A stretch of DNA of 64,000 nt from Conus ventricosus (GCA_018398815.1 CM031626.1:37006647-37070646), one strand, 5' to 3'. Numbered from the stretch's first letter, positions 1 through 12,637 are shown. Numbers and translations: made by a program. Notes: a model not told the origin generated them from the letters alone.

Positions 1-441
1 TCCCCGCCTTCTACCGGGGTTTACCCCCCCATAATTTCCTTTGGACATGCAAATCATGAAAGTACCCCTACACGCCTTACTCTCTGGGTGGTCAAGGGTA
101 TTTAAATTTTAATTAGCTTGAATTTACCCCCATACCAAACCTTCCCCCTTCCCACTTAGCTGGTGGTGTCTGGCTTTAACTGTGGACATGGTCCTGAAAA
201 TTTTTGTTAGACGTCGGGCCCAGACGTTGCGATCCTTTGGGCCCGCTTTGAGCTTTTGGTCAGCCACCCGACTGTCTACGGGGCGGTGCTGTCTCCAGGG
301 AGGATTAGGTTTGCCTCCTCGCTGTGCCAAAAATGGTGGGCGTGCTTAAAGTCGTCGGCCCGGCGCCGAATGTCTGAGTTCGGTTAATCCGACTGGTGGT
401 GGCGACTGCCCACGTTTCGGTTTTTTTTTTTTTGCCGGAAA
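1..441 (-). repeat. Partial LTR of retrotransposon A (3' LTR in element sense)
   Basis: Aligns with the last part of the LTRs ending at 5257, 8675 and 14106: same order of landmarks (CGCCTTCTACCG, the TTAGCTGG block, the T-run before the end). The end itself is degraded; a polypurine tract (minus strand) follows at about 442-456. Confidence 0.8.
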
Positions 442-949
442 ATTTCCCCCTTTCAAAAGATATGTCAGCTTGTCTCAAAACAAGGTTAAAAAAAAAAAAA
501 CCGAATTTGCTGACACCCAGCTACATGTGCAAGGTTTTGCAAAAAAATTTAAAAAAACGGTTTTCAAATTATAAACAAACATAGGATATCCCCCCTGGTT
601 TTCATTGGGTGCGCTTTTGCTTTTTCAATCTTTTTTTATAAACCCCTGTGCGCCCTATGCGATTCCCTACCCGCGGATTTGCCCCTTCTTCTCTTAACTA
701 TATGAAGGCCCACTCTGATATGCCAGTCCCCTGCACCTCACGAGGGATTTTTCCCCTCCTCACTTATCGCAATAATGATCCTTTTCAAAGCGACTGTATG
801 CTCCAAACAACAACATTTACAGAACAAGTCTGACAAATAAAATAGGAAAACCCTAGCCAAAAAGGGAATGAACCCTTTCCATCAATTCCTGAAATCAACA
901 CATATTTTTTTCAAAATAGCTATGCACCCCGGATATGACTGACTTCCTC

Positions 950-1800
950 TGGAGTTGCAGCTTGCTAGATTTACATGGCTTAAATTAGTCAGCTCCTACA
1001 TTCTGTCGACCTGGGATTTTACTGAACTCGATACCTGTAGGGCTGCAGTCCCATTGCCCAGCGCAGCACCCTGCTGTTTTTCAGCGGGCCCCTATGTGCC
1101 GATTTCTCACGCTGAATATATTTGCGGGCAAATTCGCATGGAAAAGTTTTGGTTTCCCATTCACATCAATACCAGTAATCCTGATCTACCTTTTCAATGA
1201 TGGTGAATGGTCCTTTCCAATGCTCAGCGTTGTTGTGATCCGTGGGAAGCAGTAACAGGACTTGATCTCCCACCTTTAGGGATTGCTTCCTCACCTTCCT
1301 GTCTATTGCTTCTTCTGCACGACCCTAGCCTCCTGCAAACTTTCCCTTGCAACCTTACATGTCTCATTCCTGTGCCCACCTTTGGAAACAGGGTGAGATT
1401 GGGCCAATCGATCAACGGCCACTCTCCCGAATGGTGTGTCAAATTAAAAGGGGGCTGTTTAAAAGGCGCTTTCCCCTTCACCCCTCTTGTGGCGACCTTT
1501 GACACACATGACATGACATGCAGAACCGCTTTATGTCTGCATTGCCCCTGGCCAATGAAAGTCATCAAAGATTCGGTCGCTGTTTTGCCTTTTGCCGAGT
1601 GACCCGCCATGAGCGACTCGTGACCCACTGACATGACAGGTGTTTACGATAACATGCTGGTACCTCTAATGAGTTGTTACCTTTTCTGTCTTCCCCTTGG
1701 TAAACACTCGGTACAAACAACCCCCCTTTCACCAGAAATTCTGTCTCACCTCCTCTAACCACCTGTTCTCTCACCTCTTGCCAACTCCCCAAAACTTCAC
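950..1800 (-). pseudogene. Integrase remnant fused to RNase H tail (retrotransposon A)
   Basis: Reading the minus strand from 1800 down, the zinc-binding H2C2 region of a Ty3/gypsy integrase is visible (GHESLMAGH at 1600-1634, then cysteines near 1510-1550). Next comes the start of the catalytic core (GEWPLIDW), then a jump to the C-terminal integrase region (KGPFTIIEKVDQDYWY around 1165-1210). At about 1080-1110 this runs directly into the last part of RNase H, the same stretch that ends RNase H in copy B. So the core and the whole RT to RNase H block are deleted here. Several frame changes are present. The product would be dead; the value is in showing that integrase precedes RT. Confidence 0.65.
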
Positions 1801-1911
1801 GAGCGAAGGGTCTTGTTCCTGCGCCTGCCCTAACTCATCAGGCGACATCTATGCCTGACTTTCTTCCTGGAATGACTAACGGTTTATCAACCTTTTCCTC
1901 CTTCTTGCTCC

Positions 1912-3400
1912 GTGTTTGAAATGCTGCCCTGGGAGCAGTCAACAACTCAGGATCCCCTGGATCCCTTGCCCCTGGAATTTTTCCCAATGTTTCAAATCAA
2001 AAAGGGGTTTCCCCATCACCAGCACAGACAAACTCCCCTGAGAAGTAAGGGGTACGTGCTTCTATTTAGAAAACGGGGGAACTTCTTCACAGTGCCATCG
2101 TTTAGAGTACAGGTCTGGATTTGCCCTGTCAAATCCCTTCCTCGACCAGCGTTTTTCTTACCAACACCACATGAACAACCAGTGTCTCGTAACACTTTCA
2201 CCTCTGCTGGCCAATCCACCCTTCTTCCACTGGTAACGAACCACCCCAGGGCCCAGTGCCCCCCATCCCTGACATGACTGCTGTCCAGTATAGCCATAGG
2301 CGCACTCCACCCTCTTCAGATTGGATCCCTCTTTGGGTTCCACTGCAGGTCGTTTCCCCCGGCGACCCTTATCAACCTCTTGCAAGGGGTGCTGCCTGCT
2401 GGACCTCATGCGACAATCCCTCGCCATGTCCTTCTTGTGACAAAAGAAACACCTATTGTCCCTTTGCCCTTCCTTTGCCCCACCACTGGGTTTGCAGACT
2501 TTGCAGAAAAACTCCCTAGTCTCCTTGCCACGCTTCTCACCTGTGCCTGGCACCTGATTTCTCCTGCACTTAGTGCCCAAACGTGCCTCCTGTACACTTG
2601 CTAACTTCAGAACTCCCTGCTGTCTCTGGCTGTTCTCTGTCAAATGTATAGTTAATCAGGGCCCGCAACCTGACAAAATTCTGGTTTCGTTCTACCGCTC
2701 TTTCAATTCAGCGAACTCCTTTTTCGTACCACTCAACTCTAAAACCACTTTCTCCAAAATAGTGATCTAAACGTGCACCAAACTGAGTGTACGTTTCACC
2801 TGCCCTTGCAATCTAGCTGATCGAAATTCTTTCTGAACCCCCTCCACTGTGAGGTCTAATCCCTTATCAATAGGACTCCTTCACAGCACCAAAATCCGGA
2901 TTGTTGGTCGCTGGTAAGCAGTGAAAATCGGCATGCTTTACCCGTCAAATAGCGCTGACAAAATGACTGCCCACTCCTCTGAAGGCCACCACCCTGACTA
3001 GTAGCAAACGTTTCAAAACGACTGATGTTTCGCTTCAATCGAATCCGACTCCCTTCCGAGAATTTTGGCAACTTTGGTCGGGGGGCATAAACTGCGACAG
3101 GGTCCACTGGAAACTGACCTTACAATCATCGGTGGTCTCCTTTGCATTCTCACGTTCTCTAACTCTAATGACACCTTTAATCTTTCCGTTTCCTGCGTTT
3201 CTTTAATCTTTCTGTTTCCCTGCCTCATTCTTTCTGTCTCTTGCGTTTCCTTATTCTTCTGTGTTCCTGCGTTGCTACTGGAACGGCGTCTTTCAGCTCG
3301 CTCATTCTCTTTCCATTCTTTTGTTGGTTTTCAACTGGAATGCTCGCAACTCGTCTCCCGGTAGCCTAAATCACGAGTCGTCGCTCACAAGTTGTTCAAG
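1912..3400 (-). pseudogene. gag-protease region of retrotransposon A
   Basis: From 3400 down the minus strand shows charged coiled-coil repeats rich in ETER/QETER (3013-3230), a capsid-like region, a zinc-knuckle remnant (CFFCHKK near 2430-2460) and an aspartic protease site (LRDTGCSCG near 2170-2200). These parts sit in different frames because of many one-base indels. The order and wording match copy B (10720-12200), which is the better preserved version. No intact product is possible. Confidence 0.7.
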
Positions 3401-3805
3401 TGGGGTGTTCTTTGCGTCTGCCTATTATATCTCTTTTTTTTTTTTTTGAACAAGATTTTACTACTACGACAGCCAAAACTGGTGGTTACGACCACGAGTG
3501 ACGGATAGCACAATCCTATGAATGATATTATTAGCTTGTGACAACGTAATTAGTTTTATAAGACGCTGCGCCTGACCCAACTATGAGAGCGAATTAATAG
3601 GCAATCTGTGCGAAATAAGTACTCCTGGGGTGATAAATGCAAGCCTAGTGTTAACTATCGTTGGAAGCAAATGCCAAGCCTAGTATTTAACTCAATATCT
3701 TGAACATACAGTAAGAACACTACCTTGTTCTTTGGATTACAATTTCTTGTATCCCACCCAGCTTCTCTCTGCGAAGGTGAACAATTTAATAAATGGGCCA
3801 GGAAA

Positions 3806-3822
3806 TCCTGGCAGGCTCGCCA
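3806..3822 (-). other. Primer-binding site of retrotransposon A
   Basis: On the minus strand, TGGCGAGCCTGCCAGGA lies 7 bases inside the LTR start at 3830. It begins with TGG, the complement of a tRNA CCA end, and is repeated exactly in copy B (12638-12654). I cannot name the tRNA with confidence. Confidence 0.75.
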
Positions 3823-3829
3823 ATAATAT

Positions 3830-4666
3830 TGTCAACTCGGGGTATGTTCAGTGGAGGAAGGACTAGCGCACAGCCCAAACACACTCACAGCTTGCTTCAA
3901 ATCTCATTCTATTATTCATGCATTCGTCACATCAAACCACTAGTAAAGTCTATAAACTTTACTACACATGATATGAATCATCAAGCGGCTTGGAATCAAA
4001 CAAAAATAAAAATACTCTCTTTCCTGGAAACTTCACAAAACCATTTATCTAAATCCATCATAACTAACCCGGGTATAAATTAGATTTTTCTTCTTTACCT
4101 GGCCAGGTGATCTTAAACTATTTACGAATCACTGTCTTTCCTTTTCTTCTTTTCTTTTTTTTTCTTTTCACTGTCACTTTCAAAAACACCAATCACGACA
4201 CAACTGCGGGCACTGGCAGGTTGGACCACTGGCTTTGGTCAAGTTAGACTGCTGCGTTGGTCAGGTTTAGACTGCTGGCATTGGTCGGGTTACGGCGTTG
4301 GCCTGACGAAAGTGGCGCCGCCAGTATGACGTCGAACCCGGTTCAAGTCGAACAGTGACTATCATACAGACATTGATCTGCTCTCCTTCTTTCTTCCTGC
4401 ATTAACGCATGCACTCTCTCTCCTCTCTTCTAGTCGCTCTATCAGATGGACATGGTTGCTTTTCTTTTCCTTTTCCCTTTTTCCCTTTTTTTTTTCTTCA
4501 TCAGTTAGCAACTCTCCCCTCTCAACATCTCTCCTTAGTCCTTCCTCTGCAGACTCTATCTAGTGCTAATGCTTCCACTCGGTTCTCTTGACTCCTCTCA
4601 TCTCTCTCCCCTTTTCTCTCGAGCAGAGACACTCTCAGAACCTCTCCCCTCTCTCTCTCCTCTCTC

Positions 4667-4707
<41 letters not shown>

Positions 4708-5257
4708 GTTCTGTTCTGTCCCCCCACATCTCTTTTGAACTTTCTTATCGTGTTCTCACCTGTCAAAGGCGAGTTTCCATTGGGCAAATTTTCCCGCCTT
4801 CTACCGTGGTTACCTCCCCTATAATTCCATTGGACATGCAAATCATGAAAGTTTACGCCTACACGCCTTTCTCTCTTTTGTGGTCAATGGGGCATTTAAA
4901 TTTAAATTTGCTTTATTTCACCCCCACTACACAATACCTCTCCCTTCCTACTTTAGCTGGCGGTGTAGGCTTTAACTGTGGACACTGGTCCTGCAAATTA
5001 GTTAATTCAGTCTGGCCCAACGTTGCGATCCGTCTGGCCAGACCTATTGAGAAAGTTGGTCAGCCACTCCGACTGTCTACGGGACGTGCTGTCTCCGTGG
5101 AGGATTAGGATTAGCCTCCTCGCTTGCCCAAACTGGCTGAGGCATGCTTAAAAGTCGTCGCCCGGCGCCCAGAATGTCGGAGTTCGGCTTAAACTCCGAC
5201 TGAGCTGGCTGGCGACTGACACGATTTTTGGTTTTCCTTTTTTTTTTGTCCGTGACA
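3830..5257 (-). repeat. LTR of retrotransposon A (5' LTR in element sense)
   Basis: Runs from TGTCAACTCG to TGACA and is collinear with the LTRs at 7327-8675 and 12661-14106. It contains a (CT) microsatellite near 4640-4702 that differs in length between copies, which explains most of the LTR length differences. Confidence 0.85.
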
Positions 5258-6812
5258 AAGCCAATGCTGCATCTTTACCATGTTTCAGCAACTTCAACCG
5301 CAATTAAGAAGTCTTCACAGAATATTGGAAAGTCTTCTCATTAGATGAATCCTGTGCTGTTAGCACGCTTAGATCGTCCTTCCTCAGTAGTTGTGGCGTT
5401 CATAGCCCAAAAGTCATCCGTCTTTCTAAGTCTTCCTCTTGGGGAGGGCTGGGTTAATGATTTAAAAAGGGCTGCAAAACTGCCATCATGATTCGAATCC
5501 NNNNNNNNNNNNNNNNNNNNNNNNNNNNNNNNNNNNNNNNNNNNNNNNNNNNNNNNNNNNNNNNNNNNNNNNNNNNNNNNNNNNNNNNNNNNNNNNNNNN
5601 NNNNNNNNNNNNNNNNNNNNNNNNNNNNNNNNNNNNNNNNNNNNNNNNNNNNNNNNNNNNNNNNNNNNNNNNNNNNNNNNNNNNNNNNNNNNNNNNNNNN
5701 NNNNNNNNNNNNNNNNNNNNNNNNNNNNNNNNNNNNNNNNNNNNNNNNNNNNNNNNNNNNNNNNNNNNNNNNNNNNNNNNNNNNNNNNNNNNNNNNNNNN
5801 NNNNNNNNNNNNNNNNNNNNNNNNNNNNNNNNNNNNNNNNNNNNNNNNNNNNNNNNNNNNNNNNNNNNNNNNNNNNNNNNNNNNNNNNNNNNNNNNNNNN
5901 NNNNNNNNNNNNNNNNNNNNNNNNNNNNNNNNNNNNNNNNNNNNNNNNNNNNNNNNNNNNNNNNNNNNNNNNNNNNNNNNNNNNNNNNNNNNNNNNNNNN
6001 NNNNNNNNNNNNNNNNNNNNNNNNNNNNNNNNNNNNNNNNNNNNNNNNNNNNNNNNNNNNNNNNNNNNNNNNNNNNNNNNNNNNNNNNNNNNNNNNNNNN
6101 NNNNNNNNNNNNNNNNNNNNNNNNNNNNNNNNNNNNNNNNNNNNNNNNNNNNNNNNNNNNNNNNNNNNNNNNNNNNNNNNNNNNNNNNNNNNNNNNNNNN
6201 NNNNNNNNNNNNNNNNNNNNNNNNNNNNNNNNNNNNNNNNNNNNNNNNNNNNNNNNNNNNNNNNNNNNNNNNNNNNNNNNNNNNNNNNNNNNNNNNNNNN
6301 NNNNNNNNNNNNNNNNNNNNNNNNNNNNNNNNNNNNNNNNNNNNNNNNNNNNNNNNNNNNNNNNNNNNNNNNNNNNNNNNNNNNNNNNNNNNNNNNNNNN
6401 NNNNNNNNNNNNNNNNNNNNNNNNNNNNNNNNNNNNNNNNNNNNNNNNNNNNNNNNNNNNNNNNNNNNNNNNNNNNNNNNNNNNNNNNNNNNNNNNNNNN
6501 AAAATACAACCCCCCTTTTTTTAACGCACCCCCCTTTGATAACAGGGTACATTTGTCTGATTATTCGTGGCTTCTTGCTATCGCGGGGTATCAGCAGAAA
6601 TAGTTTTCTTTCTGTTCATTGTGGTGCCTTGAACTCCTCTTTTACAGGTATAAAATTCCACTACTCATTCATTTGATATAAAAACGAGGTAACAGTTTGT
6701 TTTTAAGAAAGTACCGTAGCTCAAAATGGTCTACACCAAGTTTAGGCTGCTTAGGAATATAAAAAGATTAGGAACTCAATCATAGTTATGTTTTTACCAT
6801 ACAGACTACAAC

Positions 6813-6877
<65 letters not shown>

Positions 6878-6883
6878 GTGTGT

Positions 6884-6916
<33 letters not shown>

Positions 6917-6929
6917 ATTCACCCATGCC
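5258..6929. other. Unassigned sequence with a 1000-base assembly gap
   Basis: 5258-5500 and 6501-6811 show no gene or repeat I recognise. 5501-6500 is exactly 1000 N, a placeholder of unknown true size, so the spacing of retrotransposons A and B is not measured. Long reading frames crossing the N block are artefacts. Confidence 0.9.
6812..6914. repeat. (TA)n(TG)n compound microsatellite
   Basis: About 9 TA units run into about 40 TG units with one TTG/TGG interruption. Reading frames across it on both strands (CVCV and THTH proteins) are simple-repeat translations. Confidence 0.95.
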
Positions 6930-7326
6930 ACCTGTGGTGGTATTTAGGAGCTGCACCAGACGTCCCTGATGCTCTGTGCAAGTACGTCTTTGCTTACGAC
7001 AAACAGAAGTATTCCAGGCTGGTTCCACTTACCTTGCGGAGATAACAGCCGTCCAGATCGCAGATCCAGACATACATTAAGAGTTCATGGATTGAAACTT
7101 TGTAGTCAACAAAAACCAGATCACATTCTGTGCCATTGGGGGGAGCATGCTCTTGAGCACATCAACCGTTTTATGAAAGTCACTGGAGGACTCGTGGGCA
7201 TTACACAAAATGCCAGTGTACGGGAGAGATTCTTCCTTACAGCTCCAGAGCTTAGTAGGCTTGCTGATGAGCACATGTGATGGCTGGCTCACCAACAACT
7301 ACACGTAACGAACATCATGGCCTGTC
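6930..7326 (+). pseudogene. CXC-domain multicopy gene, fragment 1 of 3
   Basis: This is the N-terminal part of the gene that continues at 14107 and 30364. Readable pieces in two frames are YVFAYDKQKYSRLVPL near 6985-7035 and ALEHINRFMKVTGGLVGITQ near 7145-7205, ending RERFFLTAPELSRLADE near 7225-7275. I recognise this as a repetitive invertebrate protein family with no established function; the wording of the family is from memory, not a search. Frame breaks near 7045 and 7140 make the copy non-coding. Retrotransposon B has landed at its right edge. It could also be a transposon-borne gene, since the family is multicopy. Confidence 0.6.
7322..7326. repeat. Target-site duplication of retrotransposon B, left copy (CTGTC)
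   Basis: CTGTC directly precedes the LTR start TGTCAACC and is repeated directly after the LTR end TGACA at 14107-14111. Confidence 0.85.
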
Positions 7327-7990
7327 TGTCAACCTCAGGTTATGTCAGTGTGAAGGACTAGCACACAGCCCAAACACACTCACAGCTTGCTTACAATTCT
7401 CATTCATATGTCATGCATTCGTCACATCAAACCACTAGTAAAGTCACAAACTTTACTACACATGATCATAGAAAACATCAATGCGCATGAATCAAACAAA
7501 ATAAAACATTCTCTTTTTCCATGAACTTCATAAAACCATATATCTAAATCATCATAACTAACCCGGTTATAAAAGATTTTCTACTTTACCTGGCCAGGTG
7601 ATCTTAAGCTATTTACGAATCACTGTCTTTCCTTTTCTTCTCTTTTTTTCTTTTCTTTTCACTGTCACTTTCACAAACACCAGTCACGACACAAACTGCT
7701 GCACTGGTTCAGCTTGGACCACTGGCTTTGGTCAAGTTTAGACTGCTGGCGTTGGTCAGGTTTAGACTGCTGGCATTGGTCAGGTTACTGGCGTTGGCCT
7801 GATGAAAGTGGCGCCACCGGTATGAAGTCGAACCCCGGTTCAAGTCGAACAGTGACTACCATACAGACATTGATCTGTTTCTCTTTCTTCCTGCATTAAC
7901 GCATTGCACTCTCTCTCTCTTCTAGTCTGCTCTATCAGATGGACATAGTTGCCTTTTTATTCTTTCTTTTTTTTTTCTTCATCGATTAGC

Positions 7991-8024
<34 letters not shown>

Positions 8025-8675
8025 ATCTCTCCTTGTCCTTCCTCTGCAGACTATCTAGTGCTAATGCTTCCCCTCGGTTCTCTTGACTCCTCTCATCTCT
8101 CTCCCCTTTTCTCTCGAGCAGAGACTACTCTCAGAACCTCTCTCTCTCTCTCTGTTCTCCTCCCCTTCTCCTGTTCTGTTGACATTTCTTATCGTGTTCT
8201 CACCTGTCAAAGGGCGAGTGCCATTGGTCAGAATTTTCCCGCGTCGTAACGAGATTACCTCCCCTCTGATTCCATTGACATGTGACTCATGAAAGTCACG
8301 CCTACACGCCTTACTCTCTGTGGTGGTCAACGGGTCATTTAATTAATTAGCTTGATTTCACCCCCACCACACAATACCTCCTCCCTTCCTACTTTAGCTG
8401 GCGGTGTCTGGCTTTGACTGTGGACACTGGTCGTAAATTGGCTAGATCAGTCTGGCCCAGACGTTGCGATCCATCTGGCCAGACCTATTGAGACGTTGGT
8501 CAGCCGCTCGGCCTGTCTGCCGTCTCCGCAAGAACTAAAAATAGTCTTTAATTGGCTGAGGCGACGTATGGAGTCGTCGGTCCGGCGTCAGGATGTCTGA
8601 GTTCGGCTTAACTCCGACTGAGCTGGCTGGCGACTGACCACGATTTCGGTTTTCCTTATTTTTTTGTCCGTGACA
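7327..8675 (-). repeat. LTR of retrotransposon B (3' LTR in element sense)
   Basis: 1349 bp, TGTCAACC to TGACA. About 100 bp shorter than its partner at 12661-14106, mostly because the partner has a longer (CT) tract; the rest is very similar, pointing to a fairly recent insertion. Confidence 0.9.
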
Positions 8676-8693
8676 ATTTCCCCCTTGCAAAAG
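8676..8693 (-). other. Polypurine tract of retrotransposon B
   Basis: On the minus strand the purine-rich AAGGGGGAAAT immediately precedes the 3' LTR. This is the expected plus-strand primer position and fixes the element orientation as minus. Confidence 0.7.
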
Positions 8694-9248
8694 ACTATGC
8701 TCGGCATTGTCTCAAAACAACGGTAAAAAAAAACAACACCCGAATTTGCTGACACCACAGCTACACGTGCAAGTCTTTTTGAAAAATTATTTACAACAAC
8801 CAGTTTACAAATTATAAGCATATATCACTAGTGATATCCCCCAACGGTTTATCATTGGTGTGCGCTTTTGCCTTATTTCAACTCTTTTTCTGATAACCTC
8901 TGTGCGCACCTATGCAATTCGCCTACCTGTGGATTTGCCATCTTCTCTCTTCACAACTACTTTGAAGAGCACAATCTAATATGACCATGATCCGTGACAC
9001 CTCACTGAGGAATCTCCATCCTCACTTATCGCAAATAATGCATCACTACACAAGCGACTGTATGCTCCAAACATAACCACATTCACATGAATAAGTCTCA
9101 CAAAGAAAATATGAACAAATCTCACACAGAAAATATGAACCATAGCCAAATGGGAATGAACCCATATCCACTCAACATAAACTGTAATCAACACATATTA
9201 TCAACAAAGCACCCCGGATATGACTGACTTCCTCTGAGTTGCAGCTTG

Positions 9249-10228
9249 CTAGACTACACGGCTTAAATAGTCAGCGCCTACATTCTGTCGGCCTGGGATG
9301 TACTGCACTCGGTACTGTAGGGCTGCAGTGCCATTGCCCAGTGCAGCACCCTGCTGTTTTTCAGCTGCGCCTCCTGTAGGAATTTGAGTGGTTGATGATC
9401 CCTCTCGATCACGAACTCTTTTCCCATACAAGTATTTGTGAAATTTCTGCACGGCCCACATGACAGCTAAACACTCCTTCTCCACAGTTGCGTACCCTTC
9501 TTCACACTTCGTCAACTTCCTGCTAGCATACCTACACAGGAAACTCGACCCCTTCGTGCTCCTGCAACAATACTGCACCTATCCCACCACCTGATGCGTC
9601 CGTACGCAACAGAAAACGGTTTCGAATATCAGGTAGCTTCAAGATGGGACGGGAACCTAGTCGTTCTAGCACCGTCTGCAGTGCTTGCTCTGCAGCGTCT
9701 GACCACTCGACCACTGCCGGTTTCCCTGCCTTGACCAAATCACTGAGAGGACTCGTGATTGCTGCAAAATTTGGTACAAACTCCCTGTAGAAGCCAATAA
9801 AACCTAGCAGACTCCTGACTTCTGTTTTGGTCTTTGGTCTCTCTGAATTCATCATCTTCTCCACCTTTCCCTTTTCTGGGCTGCTTTGTGTCGCCTCCGA
9901 CGACAAAACCTAGGAACTCCAGGCTTGGAAAACCAGTCTGGCACTTTGTTGGTCTGGCTGTGAGATTGACTTGTCTCAACCTCTCCAAAACTGCTCCTAG
10001 CTGCCTCATATGCTCCTCCCATGTCTCAGATGCTATCAGAATGTCATCCATGAAATTCACTACGCCTTCCAAACCCGTCAATAACTTCCTCATCATCCGA
10101 GAGAAAACTGCAGGTGCGTTGACCATACCAAAAGGAAGTACTCGCCACTGGTATAGAACCATAGGAGTGGAGAATGCTGTGACTTCCTTTGAATCCTCAC
10201 TCAAGGCTATTTGCCATAACCCTTGCAA
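9249..10228 (-). pseudogene. Reverse transcriptase (partial) and RNase H of retrotransposon B
   Basis: Minus-strand coding in three overlapping frames. RT: LPFGMVNAPAVF, then the catalytic FMDD (YxDD-type) in VNFMDDILIASE, then LEFLGFVV near 9950. The RT/RNase H connection follows (LLGFIGFYREFVPNF near 9780-9830). RNase H has the acidic residues expected: D in LLRTDASGGGIGAVL, E in EKECLAVMWAVQKFHKYL, and a terminal D in GADYLSRV. The RT begins abruptly at GLWQIAL, so fingers and the first catalytic aspartate are absent. Frame changes lie near 9880 and 9560. Type is Ty3/gypsy. Enzyme roles are known for the family; this copy is inactive. Confidence 0.85.
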
Positions 10229-10338
10229 CCTTACATGTCTCCTCTAGCCTATTGCGTAGGTGCTGTTTAAGAGGCGCCTTCCTCTTCATCCTCTTGTGGC
10301 TGACCTTTGACACACATCACATGACATGCAGAACCGCT

Positions 10339-10620
10339 TTATGTCTGCCATTGCTCCTGGCCAATGAAAATCATCAAAGATTCGGTCAGCCGTTTTACGG
10401 TGCCGAGATGACCCGCCATGAGCGACTTGTGACCCACTGACATGACAGTGTCACGATAACATGCTGGTACCTCTAACTGAGTTGTTACCTTACTTGTCTT
10501 CCCCTTGGTAAACACTCGGTACAACAACCCGCCTTTCACCAGAAATTCTGTCTCACCTCCTCTAACCACCTGTTTCTCTCCACCTCTTGCCAACTCCAAG
10601 ACTTTACGAGTGAAGGGTCT
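10339..10620 (-). pseudogene. Integrase zinc-binding domain remnant (retrotransposon B)
   Basis: The minus-strand product contains FLVKGGLLYRVFTKGK, VPACYRDTVMSVGHKSLMAGH and LGTVKRLTESLMIFIGQ, the start of the H2C2 integrase zinc-binding domain. It lies between protease (10.8 kb) and RT (10.2 kb). After a short tail it runs into RT at about 10,215-10,235, so the rest of integrase is deleted in this copy, whereas copy A keeps more of it. Confidence 0.75.
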
Positions 10621-10719
10621 TGTTCCTGCGCTGCCCTAAACTCATCAGGCAACACATCTATGCCTGACTTCCTTGCTGGAAACGACTAACGGTTTATCAA
10701 CCTTTTCCTCTTCTTGCTC

Positions 10720-11076
10720 CGTGTTTGAACTGCTGCCCCTGTAGCAGTCAACAACTCAGGATTCCCTGGATCCCTTGCGCCTGGAATTATTCCCAATGAT
10801 CAATCATGAAGGGGTTTCTCCATCACCAGCGCAGACAACTCGCCTGAGAAGTAAGGGGTACGTACTTCTATCTTAGCAACTGGGAACTCCCTCACAGTGC
10901 CATCGATTAGAGTACAGGTCTGGATTTGCCCTGTCAAATCCCCTTTCTCGACCAGCGTTGTTCTTATCACACCACATGAACAACCAGTGTCTCGTAACAC
11001 TTTCACCCTGCTGGCCAATCCACCCTTCTTCCACTGGTAACGAACCACTCAGCCTAGTGCCCTCCAACCCTGACAC
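10720..11076 (-). pseudogene. Aspartic protease of retrotransposon B
   Basis: The minus-strand product shows the retropepsin active site as LRDTGCSCG (D-T-G) near 10,975-11,000, followed by TGQIQTCTLIDGTVREFPVAKIEV. It processes Gag-Pol in intact elements. It lies directly after gag and before the integrase finger. A frame change near 11,040 separates it from gag. Confidence 0.75.
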
Positions 11077-11079
11077 TGA

Positions 11080-12200
11080 CTGCTGTCCAGTACTGAGCCA
11101 TAGGCCGTACTCTACCCTCTTCAGATTGGATCCCTTTTGGTTCCACTACCGGTCGTTTCCCCTGGCGACCCTTATCAACCTCTTGCAAGGCTGCTGCCTT
11201 CTGGAACCTCATGCGACAATCCTCGCCACGTGTCCCTCTTGTGACAAATGAAACACCTATTGTCCCTTTGCCCTTCCTTCTGCCCCACCACTGGGTTTGC
11301 AGACTTTGCAGAAAACTCCCCTAGTCTCCTTGCACTCTTCTCACCTGTGCCTGGCACCTGTTTCTCCTGCACCTTAGTGCCCAAACGTGCCTCCCTGTAC
11401 CCTCTGCTAACTTCAGCAACTCCCTGCTGTCTCTGGCTTGTCTCTCTTTCAAATGTATAGTTAATTCAGGGCCGCAACCTGACAAAATCTGTTCTTTCAT
11501 AACCAGCTCTTTCAATTCAGCGAACTCCTTTTTCGTACCACTCAACTCTAACCACTTCTCAAAATAGTGATCTAAACGTGCACCAAACTGAGTGTACGTT
11601 TCACCTGCTTGTAATCTAGCTGATCGAAACTTCTTTCTGAACCCCTCCTCTGTGAGGTCAAATCCCTTCATCAACGACTCTTCACAGCACCAAAATCAGA
11701 TTGTTGGTCTGCTGGAACGCAGTGAAAATCTGCAATGCTTTACCCGTCAATAGCGCTGACAAAATGACTGCCCCTCACTCTGAAGGCCAACCCCTGACTA
11801 GTAGCAAACGTTTCAAAACGACTGATGTACGCATCAATCGAGTCTGACCCTTCCGGAATTTTGGCAACTTTGGTCGGGGGGCATAACTGCGCACAGGGTC
11901 ACTGGAAACTGAACTACCATCATCAGTGGTTCTCCCTCTGTATTCTCACTTTTTCCAACTCTAATTGAATCCTTAATCTTTCTGTCTCCTGCTTCATTCT
12001 TTCTGTTTCCTGCGCTTCCCTTATTCTTTCTGTTTCCTGCGCTTCCTTATTCTTTCTGTTTCCTGCGCTTCCCTTATTCTTTCTGTTTCCTGCCTTATTC
12101 TTTCTGTTTCCTGCGCTTCTACTGCGATACGGCGTCTTTCCGCTCGTCATCTCTTTCCATCCTTTGTTGGGCTTCAACGAATGCTCACAACTCTTCTCCC
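11080..12200 (-). pseudogene. gag of retrotransposon B
   Basis: From 12,200 down: a tandem charged region (RKNK/AQETER units, 11,995-12,120, encoded by a repeat of about 26 bases), a capsid region similar in style to SCAN/gag C-terminal domains (GETYTQFGARLDHYFEKWLEL near 11,540-11,610), and a zinc knuckle remnant beginning CFICHKR near 11,255. Several one-base frame changes break it. Gag would package element RNA; no intact copy exists here. Confidence 0.7.
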
Positions 12201-12637
12201 GAGTAGCCTAAATCACAAGCGACGCTCACAAGTTGTTCAATAGGGTGTTCTTTTCGTCCGCATTATATCCTCTTTTTTTTTGAACAAGATTTTATTACTA
12301 CGACAGCCAAACTGGTGGTTACCGACACGAGTGGACGTGATAGCACCAATCCTATGAATGATAATATTAGCTTGGGACAACGTAATTAGTTTTTATAAGA
12401 CGCCTAGCGCCTGACCCAACTATGAGAGCGAATTATAGGCAATCTGTGCGAAATAAGTATTCTGGGGCTGAAATGCCAAGCCTTAGTGTTAACTATCTTG
12501 GAAGCAATGCCAAGCCTAGTATTTAACTATCTTGGAAACATTACACTAAGACACTACCTTGTCTTAGGATTACAACACTTGAATCCCACCCAGCTTCCTC
12601 TTGAGAAGTTGAACAATTATAATAAATGGGCCAGAAT

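Larger units (their letters stand above)
1..5257 (-). mobile_element. LTR retrotransposon A (Ty3/gypsy, Gmr1-like), cut by window edge
   Basis: A partial LTR (1-441) and a fuller LTR (3830-5257) flank a 3.4-kb interior. On the minus strand the interior reads gag, protease, integrase and the tail of RNase H. A primer-binding site lies just inside the right-hand LTR. The sequence matches copy B (7327-14106) through LTR, gag and protease but is richer in small indels. The interior lacks reverse transcriptase and the integrase core, so it cannot move on its own. Its left flank and target duplication lie outside the window. Confidence 0.85.

Noticed and set aside
5341..6603. Three 350-400-codon frames
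   Set aside because: They cross the block of 1000 N and have no sequence support.
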